The notes: a model not told the origin generated them from the letters alone. 64,000 bases of DNA from Bacteroidota bacterium (GCA_016717325.1 JADKFV010000004.1:235397-299396), one strand, 5' to 3'. Numbered from the stretch's first letter, positions 9,322-19,546 are shown. A program made the numbers and translations.

Positions 9322-9490
9322 AAATTAAAATTAAACCAAATGGAAAGGGAAATTTGCATTTATTAATTACGAAAAAAGTATGATAATTGTTGCATGTAGA
9401 ATTTGATTGGCATAATAATTAAAAATCAATTCCATCAAAAAAAGGCTGCCGATTTTTTATTTTACTACCATTATATTGTAAAAAATCGTA

Positions 9491-9498
9491 TAGCTTTG
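9491..9498 (+). promoter_or_regulatory. -7 promoter element TAGCTTTG
   Basis: Matches TAnnTTTG, 13 bases before the antitoxin ATG at 9512. It would drive the toxin-antitoxin pair. Confidence 0.55.
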
Positions 9499-9511
9499 TG
9501 AAAAAATTATA

Positions 9512-9717
9512 ATGAAAATAGTAATTGAAATTCCACAAAATAAGGCCGACTGGATATTGGCATCGCTTAACGATATCCCCGAAGTAAAATACTTTCTAAT
9601 GACCAACAACCAATTAAGAACGAAATTCTTACGGCATTGGCAAGTAGCTGGCAACCAAAATTATCAATTGAAGATATTGACGAACGCTTATCAGAACAAA
9701 AGAATGAGTGGCTATGA
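9512..9717 (+). pseudogene. antitoxin of a VapBC-type pair, frameshifted
   Basis: From ATG 9512 the first frame reads MKIVIEIPQNKADWILASLN and on to EVKYFL. It then loses sense, while a second frame continues NDQQPIKNEILTALASSW and ends SIEDIDERLSEQKNEWL with TGA at 9715-9717. One missing base in the short T run at 9593-9595 joins the two into a 68-residue antitoxin-like protein. Its stop overlaps the vapC ATG as ATGA (9714-9717), the usual coupling of such pairs. The exact antitoxin family is not recognised; the role is inferred from position and size. Confidence 0.65.
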
Positions 9718-10730
9718 AATATTTATTGGATACCAATATTATTATTTATCATCTTAATGGTTTATTAAATGATAAAACGCAAATTTCGATCAACAGCATG
9801 CTTACCCTCGATTTGCAACTATCAATCATTACAAAAATTGAACTTTTGGGATTTAAATTTACCAGCCAAAAGCAGAAATTATCTACTCAAATGTTTGTTG
9901 ATAATGTAAATTGGATTTTTGTATTAACTAAATTGGACAAAATAGGGTGTTTATTTTAGATAGGGTCAAAATTTTGTGGTCAAGGTAATGGGGATACGGG
10001 TTTTTTGAAAGCAAATAGGAAATAACAAGAGGTAAATAATATGGAAGATTTCCCTTACGTTTAGTAAATTAGAAAGATAAAACAAATAACCTTAAAACTT
10101 TTTTATTTTTGATAAAGCAATGTGTGTCAAACTCCTGCTATTGCAGCTTGGGATTTTACAAATATAACAAGCTATTGAGAAAATTTTGAAGATTTGCATT
10201 AGTCCCATTAGTTATCGATTGTATTTTTATTCCTGCAATTTTTCACCTTTTAAAAAGATAGAGTATTTTTTGCCAACATTAACAAATTTAATAAGTAGTA
10301 CCATTATACGTTTGTAAGTTTGAAAAATCTTATGAATTGTATGACCGTATCAATCTTTTGTATGTCCGAAGAACATTTATTTGATTTGGCTAGCGAAGTT
10401 TTTAACAAATTGTTTGTGCCCAAACGTTCAAAATCTGCCTTAATTGTTGAACCTATTTGCCCCATTTGTAACAGTATGGCATTTACAGAAAACTTTTTTA
10501 TTCATTTACTTTGATTTGCTGCAAAGCTAAAACATTTTGTCTATTAACCCATTTTATTAACTATTGCTATTGCCGACCAAGCTATTTTGCTAAGGCAAGA
10601 ATACAAAATTAAAACTCCTGATGCCATATTAGCGGCTACAGCAATTTTAGGTGATTACACTTTAGTTAGCCACAATGATAAGGACTTTAAGAAAATTGTG
10701 TCGCTAAAATATTTAAATCCGTTTTCTTAA
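9714..10730 (+). pseudogene. vapC: VapC-like PIN-domain toxin split by an insertion
   Basis: The first part (9714-9930) starts MKYLLDTNIIIYHLNG, with the first conserved Asp of PIN nucleases, and continues to NVNWIFVLT. The second (10564-10730) reads IAIADQAILLRQEYKIK, then TPDAILAATAI with the second acidic residue and SHNDKDFKKI, ending at TAA 10728. Both parts are in the same frame and are flanked by the 9-base direct repeat TATTAACTA (9922-9930 and 10555-10563). Excising 633 bases restores an uninterrupted PIN protein of about 128 residues. VapC toxins are Mg-dependent RNases that cut tRNA or rRNA. As it stands the toxin would stop within the insertion, at 9957. Confidence 0.85.
9931..10554. 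mobile_element. 624-bp insertion in vapC with 9-bp target duplication
   Basis: The block is bounded by perfect copies of TATTAACTA. Removal of the block and one repeat copy rejoins vapC in frame. Near the ends, ACAAAATAGGGT on the left and, inverted, AAAATGGGTT and GACAAAAT on the right give only weak terminal symmetry. No transposase is recognisable. A 64-codon frame at 10320-10514 has no family features. It looks like a small non-autonomous or internally deleted insertion element. A nine-base duplication fits several IS families, so the family is left open. Confidence 0.7.
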
Positions 10731-10807
10731 AAATGTTATGTCCTTGTTTTTCTTATACAGAATTCTGTTTGCGAAACTTTAGCCTATCAAAAATTAGTTA
10801 TAGCCAA

Positions 10808-12310
10808 ATGATGACCTCAATATTATTAAAACCCAAAGGCTTTTGCCTCTTGGTTTTTTGCTTTGCGTTTAATTTTGTTGCCGCTCAAACTTTTAATAAA
10901 ACTATTCATGAAGGCATAGATAATTTATTTAATATAATTTCTTTTGACTCAAGTAATTATGCAATGATGACAACTGGATACCCATATTGGCCAAGGTCAT
11001 TGAGCATTTTGAAAATAGAACCCCAAGGAATAATTACAAAAAAAAAGATTTACAATACACCTAATTACGGTATTCCTTATGGATTATTGAAATTAAATAA
11101 TGACACTATGGTTGTCGGGAGTTTTGCTTATAATACAACCAACAATTTATTTTACGATTTTTTATTTTTTTTAAATAAAAAAATGGATAGTATTGATATT
11201 CGATATTTTCCTTCACCAATTGGTTTTGCTGTTGCTGGCCAGTATATTTTAAAAACAATTAATGGCCAAATATTAATCACAGGCCAAATAAATGATACGG
11301 CTCATACTACAGGCGATTGCTACATTAGGATGATTGATAAACAAGGCAATATGTTGTGGACAAGTACATTCGGAGGACCAAAATATGATGCGGCCTACTC
11401 CTCCATCGAGCTCCCCGATGCATCAATCCTCACTATTGGATGGACTCGCTCATTTGGGTTTGGCAACAACAGCAACCGCGATGTATTGCTTGTAAAGTGG
11501 GATTCGCTCGGCAATAAACTGTGGCACAAAACTTTTGGCTCACCCATCACTGAAATTGGCGTTGGTATTTCGGCAACTAAAGATGGAAATTATTTATTGG
11601 CTTGTGGCTCTTATGACCCCAATACTGTCAATATCAGCAAACCTTGGATAATAAAAATAGACACAGGAGGTAATATTATCTGGCAGAGCAAGCAGCCAAA
11701 CAATGGGAATGTAGGCTCCAACCCATGGTGGGCCAAAGAAACCAGCAAAGGAGATATAGTATGTGCAGGTAGTTGGCAAAACCCCACAACAAAATGGGAC
11801 GAGGGCTGGATATTTTTATTAGATAGCATAGGCAACTTAAAATGGGAGCGGTCATTTCCACAAGGCAACGACCACGCCTATTTTCGTGATGTAATAGAAA
11901 CAAGCGATAAAGGATTTATATGTGCCGGTTTTTGCTTTGAGGGTGCCAGCGGAGGGCAAGATGCCTGGCTCGTAAAACTCGATAGTGCAGGCTGCGATAG
12001 CGCAGGTTGCGCCATCTACACAGCTTTGCCTCCCTCACCCCTCTCCTACGGAGAGGGGCCGGGGGTGAGGTTATTCCCCAACCCCACAAAAGAAATCTTC
12101 TACATAAAATTTCCCCATCAGTTTTTTGCCGATACGTATACCGTTACCGTTACAAACATGCAAGGGCAAGTGTTGCACCACCAAAAATATGTGTACAACC
12201 TCCGCCAGGATATTCCTGTATTTGCAAATAACTTGTGCAGCGGAATGTACCTTGTTACAATAAAAGTAGACGATAAAACGTATGTGAGTAAGTTGGTGAT
12301 TGAGAAATAG
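10808..12310 (+). CDS. T9SS type A secreted beta-propeller-like protein
   Basis: A 500-residue protein with a signal peptide (about 1-27, ending VAAQ). Its repeats are propeller-like, with D-x-x-G-N-x-x-W units (DKQGNMLWT, DSLGNKLWH, DTGGNIIWQ, DSIGNLKWE). A linker rich in Pro and Gly follows, then the sorting domain from about residue 415 (VRLFPNP, NMQGQVLHHQ, SGMYLVTIKVDD). It is the intact paralogue of 7843-9321. The linker is encoded by a palindrome (12038-12058) present in other cargo genes of the window. Start moved to the ATG at 10808 because the 25 upstream codons precede the signal peptide; the next ATG at 10811 is as good. The ligand or role at the cell surface is unknown. Confidence 0.8.
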   Translation: MMTSILLKPKGFCLLVFCFAFNFVAAQTFNKTIHEGIDNLFNIISFDSSNYAMMTTGYPYWPRSLSILKIEPQGIITKKKIYNTPNYGIPYGLLKLNNDTMVVGSFAYNTTNNLFYDFLFFLNKKMDSIDIRYFPSPIGFAVAGQYILKTINGQILITGQINDTAHTTGDCYIRMIDKQGNMLWTSTFGGPKYDAAYSSIELPDASILTIGWTRSFGFGNNSNRDVLLVKWDSLGNKLWHKTFGSPITEIGVGISATKDGNYLLACGSYDPNTVNISKPWIIKIDTGGNIIWQSKQPNNGNVGSNPWWAKETSKGDIVCAGSWQNPTTKWDEGWIFLLDSIGNLKWERSFPQGNDHAYFRDVIETSDKGFICAGFCFEGASGGQDAWLVKLDSAGCDSAGCAIYTALPPSPLSYGEGPGVRLFPNPTKEIFYIKFPHQFFADTYTVTVTNMQGQVLHHQKYVYNLRQDIPVFANNLCSGMYLVTIKVDDKTYVSKLVIEK

Positions 12311-12383
12311 AAACAATTAAAAATACCACATTAAATAGAATATAAATTTAATGCTTCTATTAGAATTGGTCAATTGCTCTACA

Positions 12384-12490
12384 TTAAACCAAAACAACAT
12401 ATGCCATGGAAAAAACAAGCTATTGAGGTTGTTCGGCATTACTAAGAGTACGTCATATTTTCATTCAAAACCTGACTACTCTTAGTATAA
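12384..12490 (+). repeat. 107-bp MITE-like element, copy 1
   Basis: Shares with copies at 21734-21840 and 57064-57170 (inverted) the core AACAAGCTATTGA, GTTGTTCGGCATT and a hairpin of perfect 11-base arms TACTAAGAGTA (12440-12450) and TACTCTTAGTA (12477-12487). The left end is TTAAACC instead of TTATACC. The length equals that of the other copies. Confidence 0.8.
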
Positions 12491-12530
12491 CTCAAAATAT
12501 CTATATTAGCCGCCCCTAATAAAAGACAAA

Positions 12531-13520
12531 ATGCAAAAAATAATGGCTGCCATTACCGCTGTTAATGGTTGGGTTCCGCCCGATGTGTTGACAAACAAGG
12601 CGCTCGAAACAATGGTGGAAACAACCGATGAGTGGATATTATCGCGCACCGGGATAAAAGAACGCCATATACTTAAAGGCGCAGATATGGGCACCAGTGA
12701 AATAGGTGTAAATGCCATAAATGGATTACTTGCCAAGCGGGGAATAAGTGCGATGGATATCGATATGATACTATGCGCCACCACTACACCCGATATGCAG
12801 TTTCCGGCCACAGCAAATATTATCAGCGATAAGATAGGGGCAAAAAATGCCTGGGGATACGATATAAATGCGGCTTGTTCGGGCTTTCTGTTTGCATTGG
12901 CAACAGGATCCAAGTTTATAGAGTCGGGTCAATACAAAAAAGTAATTGTAGTAGGTGCCGATAAAATGTCGTCAATAATTGACTATGAAGACCGTGCAAC
13001 GTGTATCATATTTGGCGATGGTGGTGGAGCAGTTTTGCTGGAACCCAGCACCGATGGTAATGGCATAGTTGACAGCATTTTGAAAACTGATGGTGCCGGT
13101 CGGGCGTTTTTGCATCAAAAAGCCGGTGGCAGTGCGCGCCCGGCAACACATGCAACGGTCGATGCCAAGGAACATTTCGTTTATCAGGAAGGGCAAACGG
13201 TTTATAAATTTGCTGTAACCAATATGGCCGAAGTATCGGCCGAAATAATGGAACGCAATAACCTGAAGGCCGAAGACATAGCATGGTTGGCACCTCACCA
13301 GGCAAACAAACGTATAATAGATGCTACTGCCAAGCGCATGGGTCTACCCGAAGAAAAAGTAATGCTAAACATTGAAAAATATGGCAATACCACCAACGGC
13401 ACTATTCCGCTTTGCCTTTGGGAGTGGGAAAGCAAGATGAAAAAAGGCGACAATATTATTTTATCGGCATTTGGAGGTGGGTTTACATGGGGCGCTATTT
13501 ATTTGAAATGGGCCTATTAG
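12531..13520 (+). CDS. fabH: 3-oxoacyl-ACP synthase III (beta-ketoacyl-ACP synthase III)
   Basis: A 329-residue thiolase-fold condensing enzyme. The triad is visible: Cys at about residue 116 in DINAACSGF, His in WLAPHQANKR and Asn in YGNTTNGT. ILSRTGIKERH near residue 38 and GDGGGAVLLEPS are also typical. FabH condenses acetyl-CoA (or a branched acyl-CoA) with malonyl-ACP to start type II fatty acid synthesis in the cytoplasm. It is followed by accB and accC, which make malonyl-CoA, so the three form one functional block. In many Bacteroidota, rpmF-plsX precede fabH; here they lie 21 kb away. An internal ATG at 12543 (MAAITAVNG) may be the true start. Confidence 0.93.
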   Translation: MQKIMAAITAVNGWVPPDVLTNKALETMVETTDEWILSRTGIKERHILKGADMGTSEIGVNAINGLLAKRGISAMDIDMILCATTTPDMQFPATANIISDKIGAKNAWGYDINAACSGFLFALATGSKFIESGQYKKVIVVGADKMSSIIDYEDRATCIIFGDGGGAVLLEPSTDGNGIVDSILKTDGAGRAFLHQKAGGSARPATHATVDAKEHFVYQEGQTVYKFAVTNMAEVSAEIMERNNLKAEDIAWLAPHQANKRIIDATAKRMGLPEEKVMLNIEKYGNTTNGTIPLCLWEWESKMKKGDNIILSAFGGGFTWGAIYLKWAY

Positions 13521-13621
13521 TGATAACTTTTTTTTCTACAAATCACATCTACATTGATTTTTAGCATATAATTGCAATTGAATAATTCCTCAAAACAGTA
13601 AAACCTTAATTATTTACTATA

Positions 13622-14110
13622 ATGAATAAAAAAGAAATTGAAGAGCTAATTAAGTTCGTTTCGAAAGCGGGCGTAAGCGAAGTTCATTTAGAACTTCAGG
13701 ATTTTAAAATTACTATTAAGAACGAAATTAAACGTGAACAGGTGTTTGTAAATACCAGCCCGGTGCAGCAGCAATACAGTCATGCTCCGGCAATTGCACA
13801 ACCGGCACCTGTTACACCGGCACCAGCTGCCCCACAAGTTGTTGAAGCCGCACCCGCTGCCGATTCCAAGTTTATTACCGTTCACTCACCTATGATTGGT
13901 ACATTCTACCGTTCATCGTCACCCGACAAGCCAAACTTTGTAAGCGTAGGTGACGAAATAAAGCAAGGCAAAGTGATTTGCGTAATCGAAGCCATGAAAC
14001 TTTTCAATGAAATAGAATGTGAGTATAGCGGCAAAATTGTAAAGGTACTAGTCGACAATGCCTCTCCTGTAGAGTACGACCAACCATTGTTTATAATAGA
14101 TCCAAGCTAA
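13622..14110 (+). CDS. accB: acetyl-CoA carboxylase biotin carboxyl carrier protein
   Basis: A 162-residue carrier: N-terminal helical/strand part (about 1-45), Pro/Ala-rich linker (about 50-80) and biotinyl domain (about 82-162) with the biotin-Lys motif EAMKLFNEIE near residue 127. The lysine is biotinylated and carries carboxyl groups from AccC to the carboxyltransferase, giving malonyl-CoA. It lies 101 bases after fabH and 99 bases before accC, consistent with one transcript. No anomaly is seen. Confidence 0.95.
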   Translation: MNKKEIEELIKFVSKAGVSEVHLELQDFKITIKNEIKREQVFVNTSPVQQQYSHAPAIAQPAPVTPAPAAPQVVEAAPAADSKFITVHSPMIGTFYRSSSPDKPNFVSVGDEIKQGKVICVIEAMKLFNEIECEYSGKIVKVLVDNASPVEYDQPLFIIDPS

Positions 14111-14209
14111 TATAGGATTGGTTACGGGCTTTTCAGCACTTCCATAGTTGTTGAAATCCATTAACTATCATTTGTTTTTTTTGTTTTAAAACTAACAAGT
14201 AAAATTTTT

Positions 14210-15542
14210 ATGTTTAAAAAAATACTCATAGCTAATCGTGGCGAAATTGCCTTACGCATAATTCGTACGTGTAAAGAAATGAACATACATACAGTAGCAG
14301 TATATAGCACAGCCGATAAAAATAGTTTGCATGTGCGCTTTGCCGATGAAGCCGTTTGCATAGGTCCACCTCCAAGTCGCGATTCGTACCTCAACATGGC
14401 CAACATAATAGCCGCTGCCGAAATTACCAATGCAGATGCCATTCATCCCGGTTATGGTTTCTTGTCGGAGAACTCAAAATTTTCGCGTGTGTGCCGACAA
14501 TGGAATAAAATTTATTGGCGCTACTCCCGATCAAATTGATCAAATGGGCGATAAATCGAATGCCAAAGATACCATGAAACGTGCCGGTGTGCCCGTTATT
14601 CCCGGCAGCGATGGTTTGCTTACCGATGTGGCCGAAGGATTGGTGGTAGCCGAAGAAATTGGTTATCCGGTAATATTAAAAGCAACAGCCGGTGGTGGTG
14701 GCAAAGGAATGCGCATAATATGGAAAGCCGATGAGTTTGAAAATGCTTGGGATAGTGCCCGCCAGGAATCGAGCGCTGCATTTGGTAACGATGGTGTGTA
14801 TCTGGAGAAATATATTGAAGAACCCCGCCATATAGAAATTCAAATTGCCGGTGATCAGTTTGGTAAAGCATGTCACCTTAGCGAGCGTGATTGCAGTATA
14901 CAGCGCAGGCATCAAAAATTGTTGGAAGAAACTCCATCGCCATTTATGACACCTGAGTTGCGCGAAAAAATGGGCGAGGCTGCAATAAAAGCATCACTTG
15001 CAGTTAGCTATGAAGGCGTAGGAACAGTAGAGTTTTTGGTTGACAAATACCGCAATTTTTATTTTATGGAAATGAATACCCGCATACAAGTGGAGCATTG
15101 CATTACCGAAGAAGTTATAAATTACGATTTAATAAAAGAGCAAATAAAAATTGCTTCGGGTGTACCTATATCGGGCAAAAATCATTTCCCTGCTATGCAT
15201 GCTATTGAGTGCCGCATCAATGCCGAAGATCCTTACAATGGGTTTCGCCCTTGCCCCGGCAAAATAACAAACCTGCATGTACCCGGTGGTCATGGTGTGC
15301 GTGTAGACTCGCATGTGTATGCTGGCTATACCATCCCATCTAATTACGATAGCATGATATCGAAATTGATAACCGTAGCCCAAACCCGCGAAGAAGCAAT
15401 AAATACCATGCAGCGTGCTTTGAGTGAATATATTATAGAAGGAGTAAAAACGACCATTCCATTCCACCAAAAGCTGATGCAAAACGAGGACTTCCGCAGT
15501 GGAAATTATACTACTAAGTTTTTGGAGGATTTTGCTTTTTAA
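14210..15542 (+). CDS. accC: acetyl-CoA carboxylase biotin carboxylase, with an apparent frameshift
   Basis: The ATP-grasp biotin carboxylase. The N-terminal frame reads [20 protein letters not shown] and [15 protein letters not shown]. The rest, in another frame, carries [12 protein letters not shown] (nucleotide loop), [12 protein letters not shown] and [16 protein letters not shown] (catalytic region). The switch falls in 14480-14493, which contains TTTT and a GTGTGTG run. Either loss of one GT unit or one surplus T joins them; restoring GT gives [15 protein letters not shown], matching the family more closely. The joined protein is about 445 residues, the usual size. It carboxylates AccB with bicarbonate and ATP. 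The gene is essential, so a sequence error is the likely explanation. A terminator follows at 15594. Confidence 0.9.
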
Positions 15543-15593
15543 TGCTCGATAAAAAAAGTGTGAGATTCACTTTGAAACATACAACGCTACAAT

Positions 15594-15632
15594 AAAAAAA
15601 GCGGATAACCATTTAGGATATCCGCTTTTTTA
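15594..15632 (+). terminator. rho-independent terminator after accC
   Basis: A-run, GCGGATA (15601-15607), loop, TATCCGC (15619-15625), then a T-run. The flanking A- and T-runs extend the stem and make it usable on both strands. It closes fabH-accB-accC. Confidence 0.85.
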
Positions 15633-15813
15633 TTATCAAACAAAAATATTAACCCAGATTATTCAATTGAAATTATCAATTGCATAACTATTAATAATAT
15701 CAACCCTTTTAGCTCCATTGCATTTCACAAATGGGTGATTTTCTAAATCGGGATAAACCCAACTAATGCAGATAGTTCGGCTCGTTCCTCGCCTTCTACT
15801 GCATAATTTGGGG

Positions 15814-16710
15814 TTAATTGGTGATGTTTATCTTTTTGAAAGTAGAAAAGTTTTCACCTGTAATTTTTACAAAATAACTTCCTGTTGCAACTTTAGTATA
15901 ATCTAAATTTACAACACTGTTACCTGCATTTACATTTCTGGTTTCGGTGGCCACGGCTGTGCCCATTGCATTGCACAATTCGAAAGTAAGGGTTTCGCTC
16001 TTTACAGAATTTACACGCATTTTTGCCATGTCACGCGACAATGGATTTGGAAATACATTTCCTATTTTAATACCAGCGTTTTTTACTTCGTTTATCCCGA
16101 TAGAACCCGCATCGCCCGCATTTATTGGATCGCCCGCAACAGAATTGAATGCATAACTTTTCAAGGTCATAGTTGCACCATCGGCAGCACATTCAATTTC
16201 TACCCATCCTGTATGTTCGGCACCAGCACCCGAAGTAAATTGCAATCCCCAAAAGCCGCTTTGGCCAATAAAGTTACCAAAGCCACTAGCCTGTGCAGTA
16301 TAAAAGAAAACAAAGCTCATAGCAGCTTGCGTTGAGAAGTCTTTCATTGCTGCATCGTTTAATGCTATAGGAGCACCGGCATTTAGTTTAAGAGGATATA
16401 AATATCCGGCAGCACCGGTCGATACCATTACTTTATTATTTGCCATATTTGGATTGTAGACCTGGCATGCATTTGCTGATAATCCCGCATTGAAATTTTG
16501 ATTCAATTGAAAATCGAAAGTGCCATCACCATCAAAATCGATATCGTAAACTCCTGCTGCAAGTGTTGTATCTGGGTTAACATCCGTATACACAATTTGT
16601 GCATTGGCATCGTTGGCATTTGCCACTAAAGCACCACATAGCGCGCTGTAACCCAACACTCGAGTTGCAAGGTTGCCGTTTGAAGATTTTGTTTTGTATT
16701 TTTTAATCAT
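15814..16710 (-). CDS. T9SS type A sorting-domain secreted protein
   Basis: A 298-residue protein. The leader contains a basic start (MIKKYKTK) and a hydrophobic stretch ending in NANDANAQ. A Ca-binding-like DIDFDGDGTFDFQL segment lies near residue 55. The middle has a strand-rich domain (SGFWGLQFTSGAG, GWVEIECA) of the sort found in secreted proteins that track surface properties. The C-terminal sorting domain begins about residue 212 (IKIGNVFPNPLS, CNAMGTAVATE, ATGSYFVKITGE). T9SS would export it to the surface. The body function is not recognised. It is convergent with accC and has its own upstream region. Confidence 0.8.
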   Translation of the reverse strand: MIKKYKTKSSNGNLATRVLGYSALCGALVANANDANAQIVYTDVNPDTTLAAGVYDIDFDGDGTFDFQLNQNFNAGLSANACQVYNPNMANNKVMVSTGAAGYLYPLKLNAGAPIALNDAAMKDFSTQAAMSFVFFYTAQASGFGNFIGQSGFWGLQFTSGAGAEHTGWVEIECAADGATMTLKSYAFNSVAGDPINAGDAGSIGINEVKNAGIKIGNVFPNPLSRDMAKMRVNSVKSETLTFELCNAMGTAVATETRNVNAGNSVVNLDYTKVATGSYFVKITGENFSTFKKINITN

Positions 16711-16771
16711 AGTTTAAAATTGTTTATTGGTTTAAGATTCAAATGAAATCATTTATTTTCACTTTAACAAA

Positions 16772-19380
16772 TTATTTACCGCTAACTTTACTACGATATA
16801 AATCAGCATTAATTTGTGCTTTCATTTTTGTAACCAGTAAATTATCGGTTTCTAAAAACGAAGAAATTTTTGCTATACCTTCATCAGCATTATTATGTAA
16901 TTGAGCAAAGTCTATTTCTATCATTTCAATATTTTTATTAAACTTCAATTGCCATTGCTTCACTTCGCTCAACAAGTTGTTGTATGAGTTGGCAAGATTT
17001 AGATTAAGATCAACTTGCTGTTTTTTTCCGGTTCGCACAAGCATGGTAGCTTGTGATAATAGAACTTCGTCAAGATGACGTGTCATAAAAATTATTTTGT
17101 AACGGAAATTCATAGGTAAGTATTGAAGCAATGGAGCAACAATTTTTACCACTTTATTTTCAGCGCCATTTAGAAATTCATGATTGCGTGCAAGTTGCAT
17201 TACAGCCTTATGCTCATAATAGCCTGTTGGGTTATTGTCATCACTCGTGCGTTCGTTATCACTAAAAATATTTAATCCTGCAGCTTCAAGCATTTTCATC
17301 ATGAGCGATGTACCCGACCGTGGCAAACCCGACACTACGTATATCAATGGCAACGTATCGTCCACTTTGTATGTATTATGATATGCCAATCTGTTTTGGT
17401 TGCTTACATGTTCGGTATATAATTTTATTAACCGTGCACGGGCTTTATTAATTCCGGCATTTTGTTGCAAACATACTTCATAGGCACCCGCAGCATCGTT
17501 GTATTGTTTCATTTTATAAAACACTTCACCCAGATGATAATGTGCCAAAGCAAAATCGAATTTCAAACTTACACAATCTAAAAAATGCGAAAGCGCATGC
17601 TCGTAATTTTTATTCTTAAATTCACACAAACCCAAACCATAATGTGCCTCGGCACAATCGTAATTTATATCGAGTTCGCTTTCGAAATGGTGCTTTGCTT
17701 TTTCAATATTGCCAGTGTTGTAATAAACATTGCCCAGATATAAATTCACGATCGACTTATTATTTAAGTGAGGCAACACTTCGTTAAACAATTCGATGGC
17801 TTTAAAATTATCGAGCTTAGAGTAATACAAAAACGCTTCGTGAAATAAAATATCGGCAGGGTAACGAAACACATCGGGTTGAGCATTTTTTTCGGTGGCT
17901 TCTTTCACGTGCTCATCGTACTTTTGTTTCCATGCTGATTTTACTTCATCTATAAGCGCCAATGCAACATCGTATTGTGCCAGTTTGCAATAACAGGTAA
18001 TGAGCGAACCAAACACACGTGGGTTTGATTTTCGTGATTGAAATAATGGCAATAGAATTTTTGCTGCTTCGAAATATTTTTGCCCTCCCATATAAGAGCG
18101 TGCTAAAAAATAATCGTTATCTTCCTGCATGCGCTTTACATTCTTATCCATGTCGGCACCTTGCTTTTCAATATAGCCAAGGTCTATCATCTGTTGCAAA
18201 ATGTCGCTATCGATAGCAGAATTAGCACTTGCCGAAATGCTCGAATAGCCCCGGCATCATCAAAGGTTTTTATTTTTTTTGCTTCAAAATTATTGTCTTC
18301 ATAAATAGTATTAAGCACCTTACCATCCATATCGATGGCACTAGGTAAATTATACAAACTCAAAATGGTAGGAGTAACATCGAGCAGCGAAGCACCAAAT
18401 ATTATTTCGTCTTTTTTTATTCCATCGCCTTTGGCACAAATAATTCCATACTGACTGTGTTCCTGCGATGGGCCCGCCAATTCAAATGTAACTTTTCGCC
18501 TGCGCAAATGATCGGGATGAAAACCGTGATCGCTCACTAGCATTATTGTAGCATCGCTACCGGCAAGTGCAATTAGGCGGCCCAACATCATATCGTGAAA
18601 ACGGTAACCGCCCGCCACAGCATCTTTATAATGTTCGTACTGTTCAGGATTTACATGGGGCTGCATGGGAGGATGGTATTTCATAAATGCATGGTTGAAG
18701 TGATCGATGCCATCATAATATACGGCCATAAAATCCCATGTTTCGTTTTCGAGTATGTATGTTGCTGCTGCATGTATAGTTGCATTTTCGGCAATTATTT
18801 TTGTGAGTACCTCAAGCGCGTTATCTTTTTTCTGATCTACTTTTCGTGGATTGTGAACAAAATTGCTAATATGATTTTCGGTAATTTCTTGTGGATGAAT
18901 GCGCATATCGGCAAACAATTCTGCCATCTGATTGGGATGCACAGTATGCTCATAAAATTTCCACGGTTCGTTTATAGGCCTTGCTGCTTTTTGATAAAAA
19001 TTGCTGATATAAATACCATTTACTTCTTCGGCCGGGTGACTTGGCCACCAACCTATCACATGTGTTTTGTATCCATGTTCGTTTAATATATTCCACACAG
19101 CTTTAGTTTTGCGATTGCGTAAGGTAACAGGGCCAATGCTTTTGCCATCGTCTGCCACTTCACCAAAGCCAATAATGCCATGCTTATACGGGCGCTTACC
19201 CGTTGCAATTGATGTCCACAACATTGGCGATAATGGAGGGTCCAAAGTTTCGAGATTGCCCATCACGCCATTGTTTACCATGCTTTCAAGGTGAGGCATG
19301 AAGCCTTGTTCCATCAAAGGATTTATAACTTTCCAGTCTGCCGCATCCCAACCTATGAGTAATACTTTACGCTTTGCCAT
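16772..19380 (-). CDS. alkaline-phosphatase-superfamily + TPR + sulfotransferase protein (frameshifted)
   Basis: The first part (19380 to about 18240) is a type I phosphodiesterase/nucleotide-pyrophosphatase-like domain: GWDAADW and PMLWTSIATGKRPYKHGI with the nucleophile Thr region, YYDGIDHFNHAF and LVSDHGFHPDH for the metal site. The rest (to 16772) has TPR repeats (about residues 60-270 of this part), then a sulfotransferase P-loop SGLPRSGTSLMMKM and a C-terminal alpha/beta domain. Related phosphatase proteins carry ILQQMIDLGYIE-like sequence directly after the phosphatase domain. One missing base near 18238-18245 joins the halves as AIRSISASANSAIDSDILQQ and gives 869 residues. It may act on phosphoesters or glycans, but the substrate is unknown. 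Two separate overlapping genes remain possible. Confidence 0.75.
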
Positions 19381-19546
19381 TGGCTTTGTTTTGTTGATGC
19401 TGATTTTTTTTTGCCCGCCATGCCATCAATCCTCTATAGCCAATTGCAAGTAAGCCCATGCTGCCACCCAAAGGAATTTCGATTGGGTTTCCATTTTTAT
19501 CTTTCAATCCATATTGAAGAGCGATGTTGTTTTCTTTTTCTTTCAT
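19367..19546 (-). CDS. small protein encoded just upstream of the phosphatase gene
   Basis: A 59-residue frame, MKEKENNIALQYGLKDKNG, with a glycine-rich middle (IPLGGSMGLLAIGYRGLMAW) and a basic tail. Its last codons overlap the ATG of the phosphatase gene by 14 bases (19367-19380), the sign of a coupled pair. The D-x-N-G turn and the compact Gly/Leu segment look like a real small protein and not noise. I do not recognise a family. It may anchor or assist the phosphatase product. Confidence 0.55.
   Translation of the reverse strand: MKEKENNIALQYGLKDKNGNPIEIPLGGSMGLLAIGYRGLMAWRAKKNQHQQNKANGKA

Noticed and set aside
10320..10514. 64-codon frame inside the vapC insertion
   Set aside because: No recognisable domain, a TTG start and no coupling to a neighbour. 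A transposase fragment could not be identified.
12506..13305. Reading frames opposite fabH
   Set aside because: Shadow frames over a clear FabH with all catalytic residues.
14480..14493. Programmed frameshift in accC
   Set aside because: No stimulatory Shine-Dalgarno or slippery context like that of prfB, and biotin carboxylases are not known to use one. An indel is simpler.
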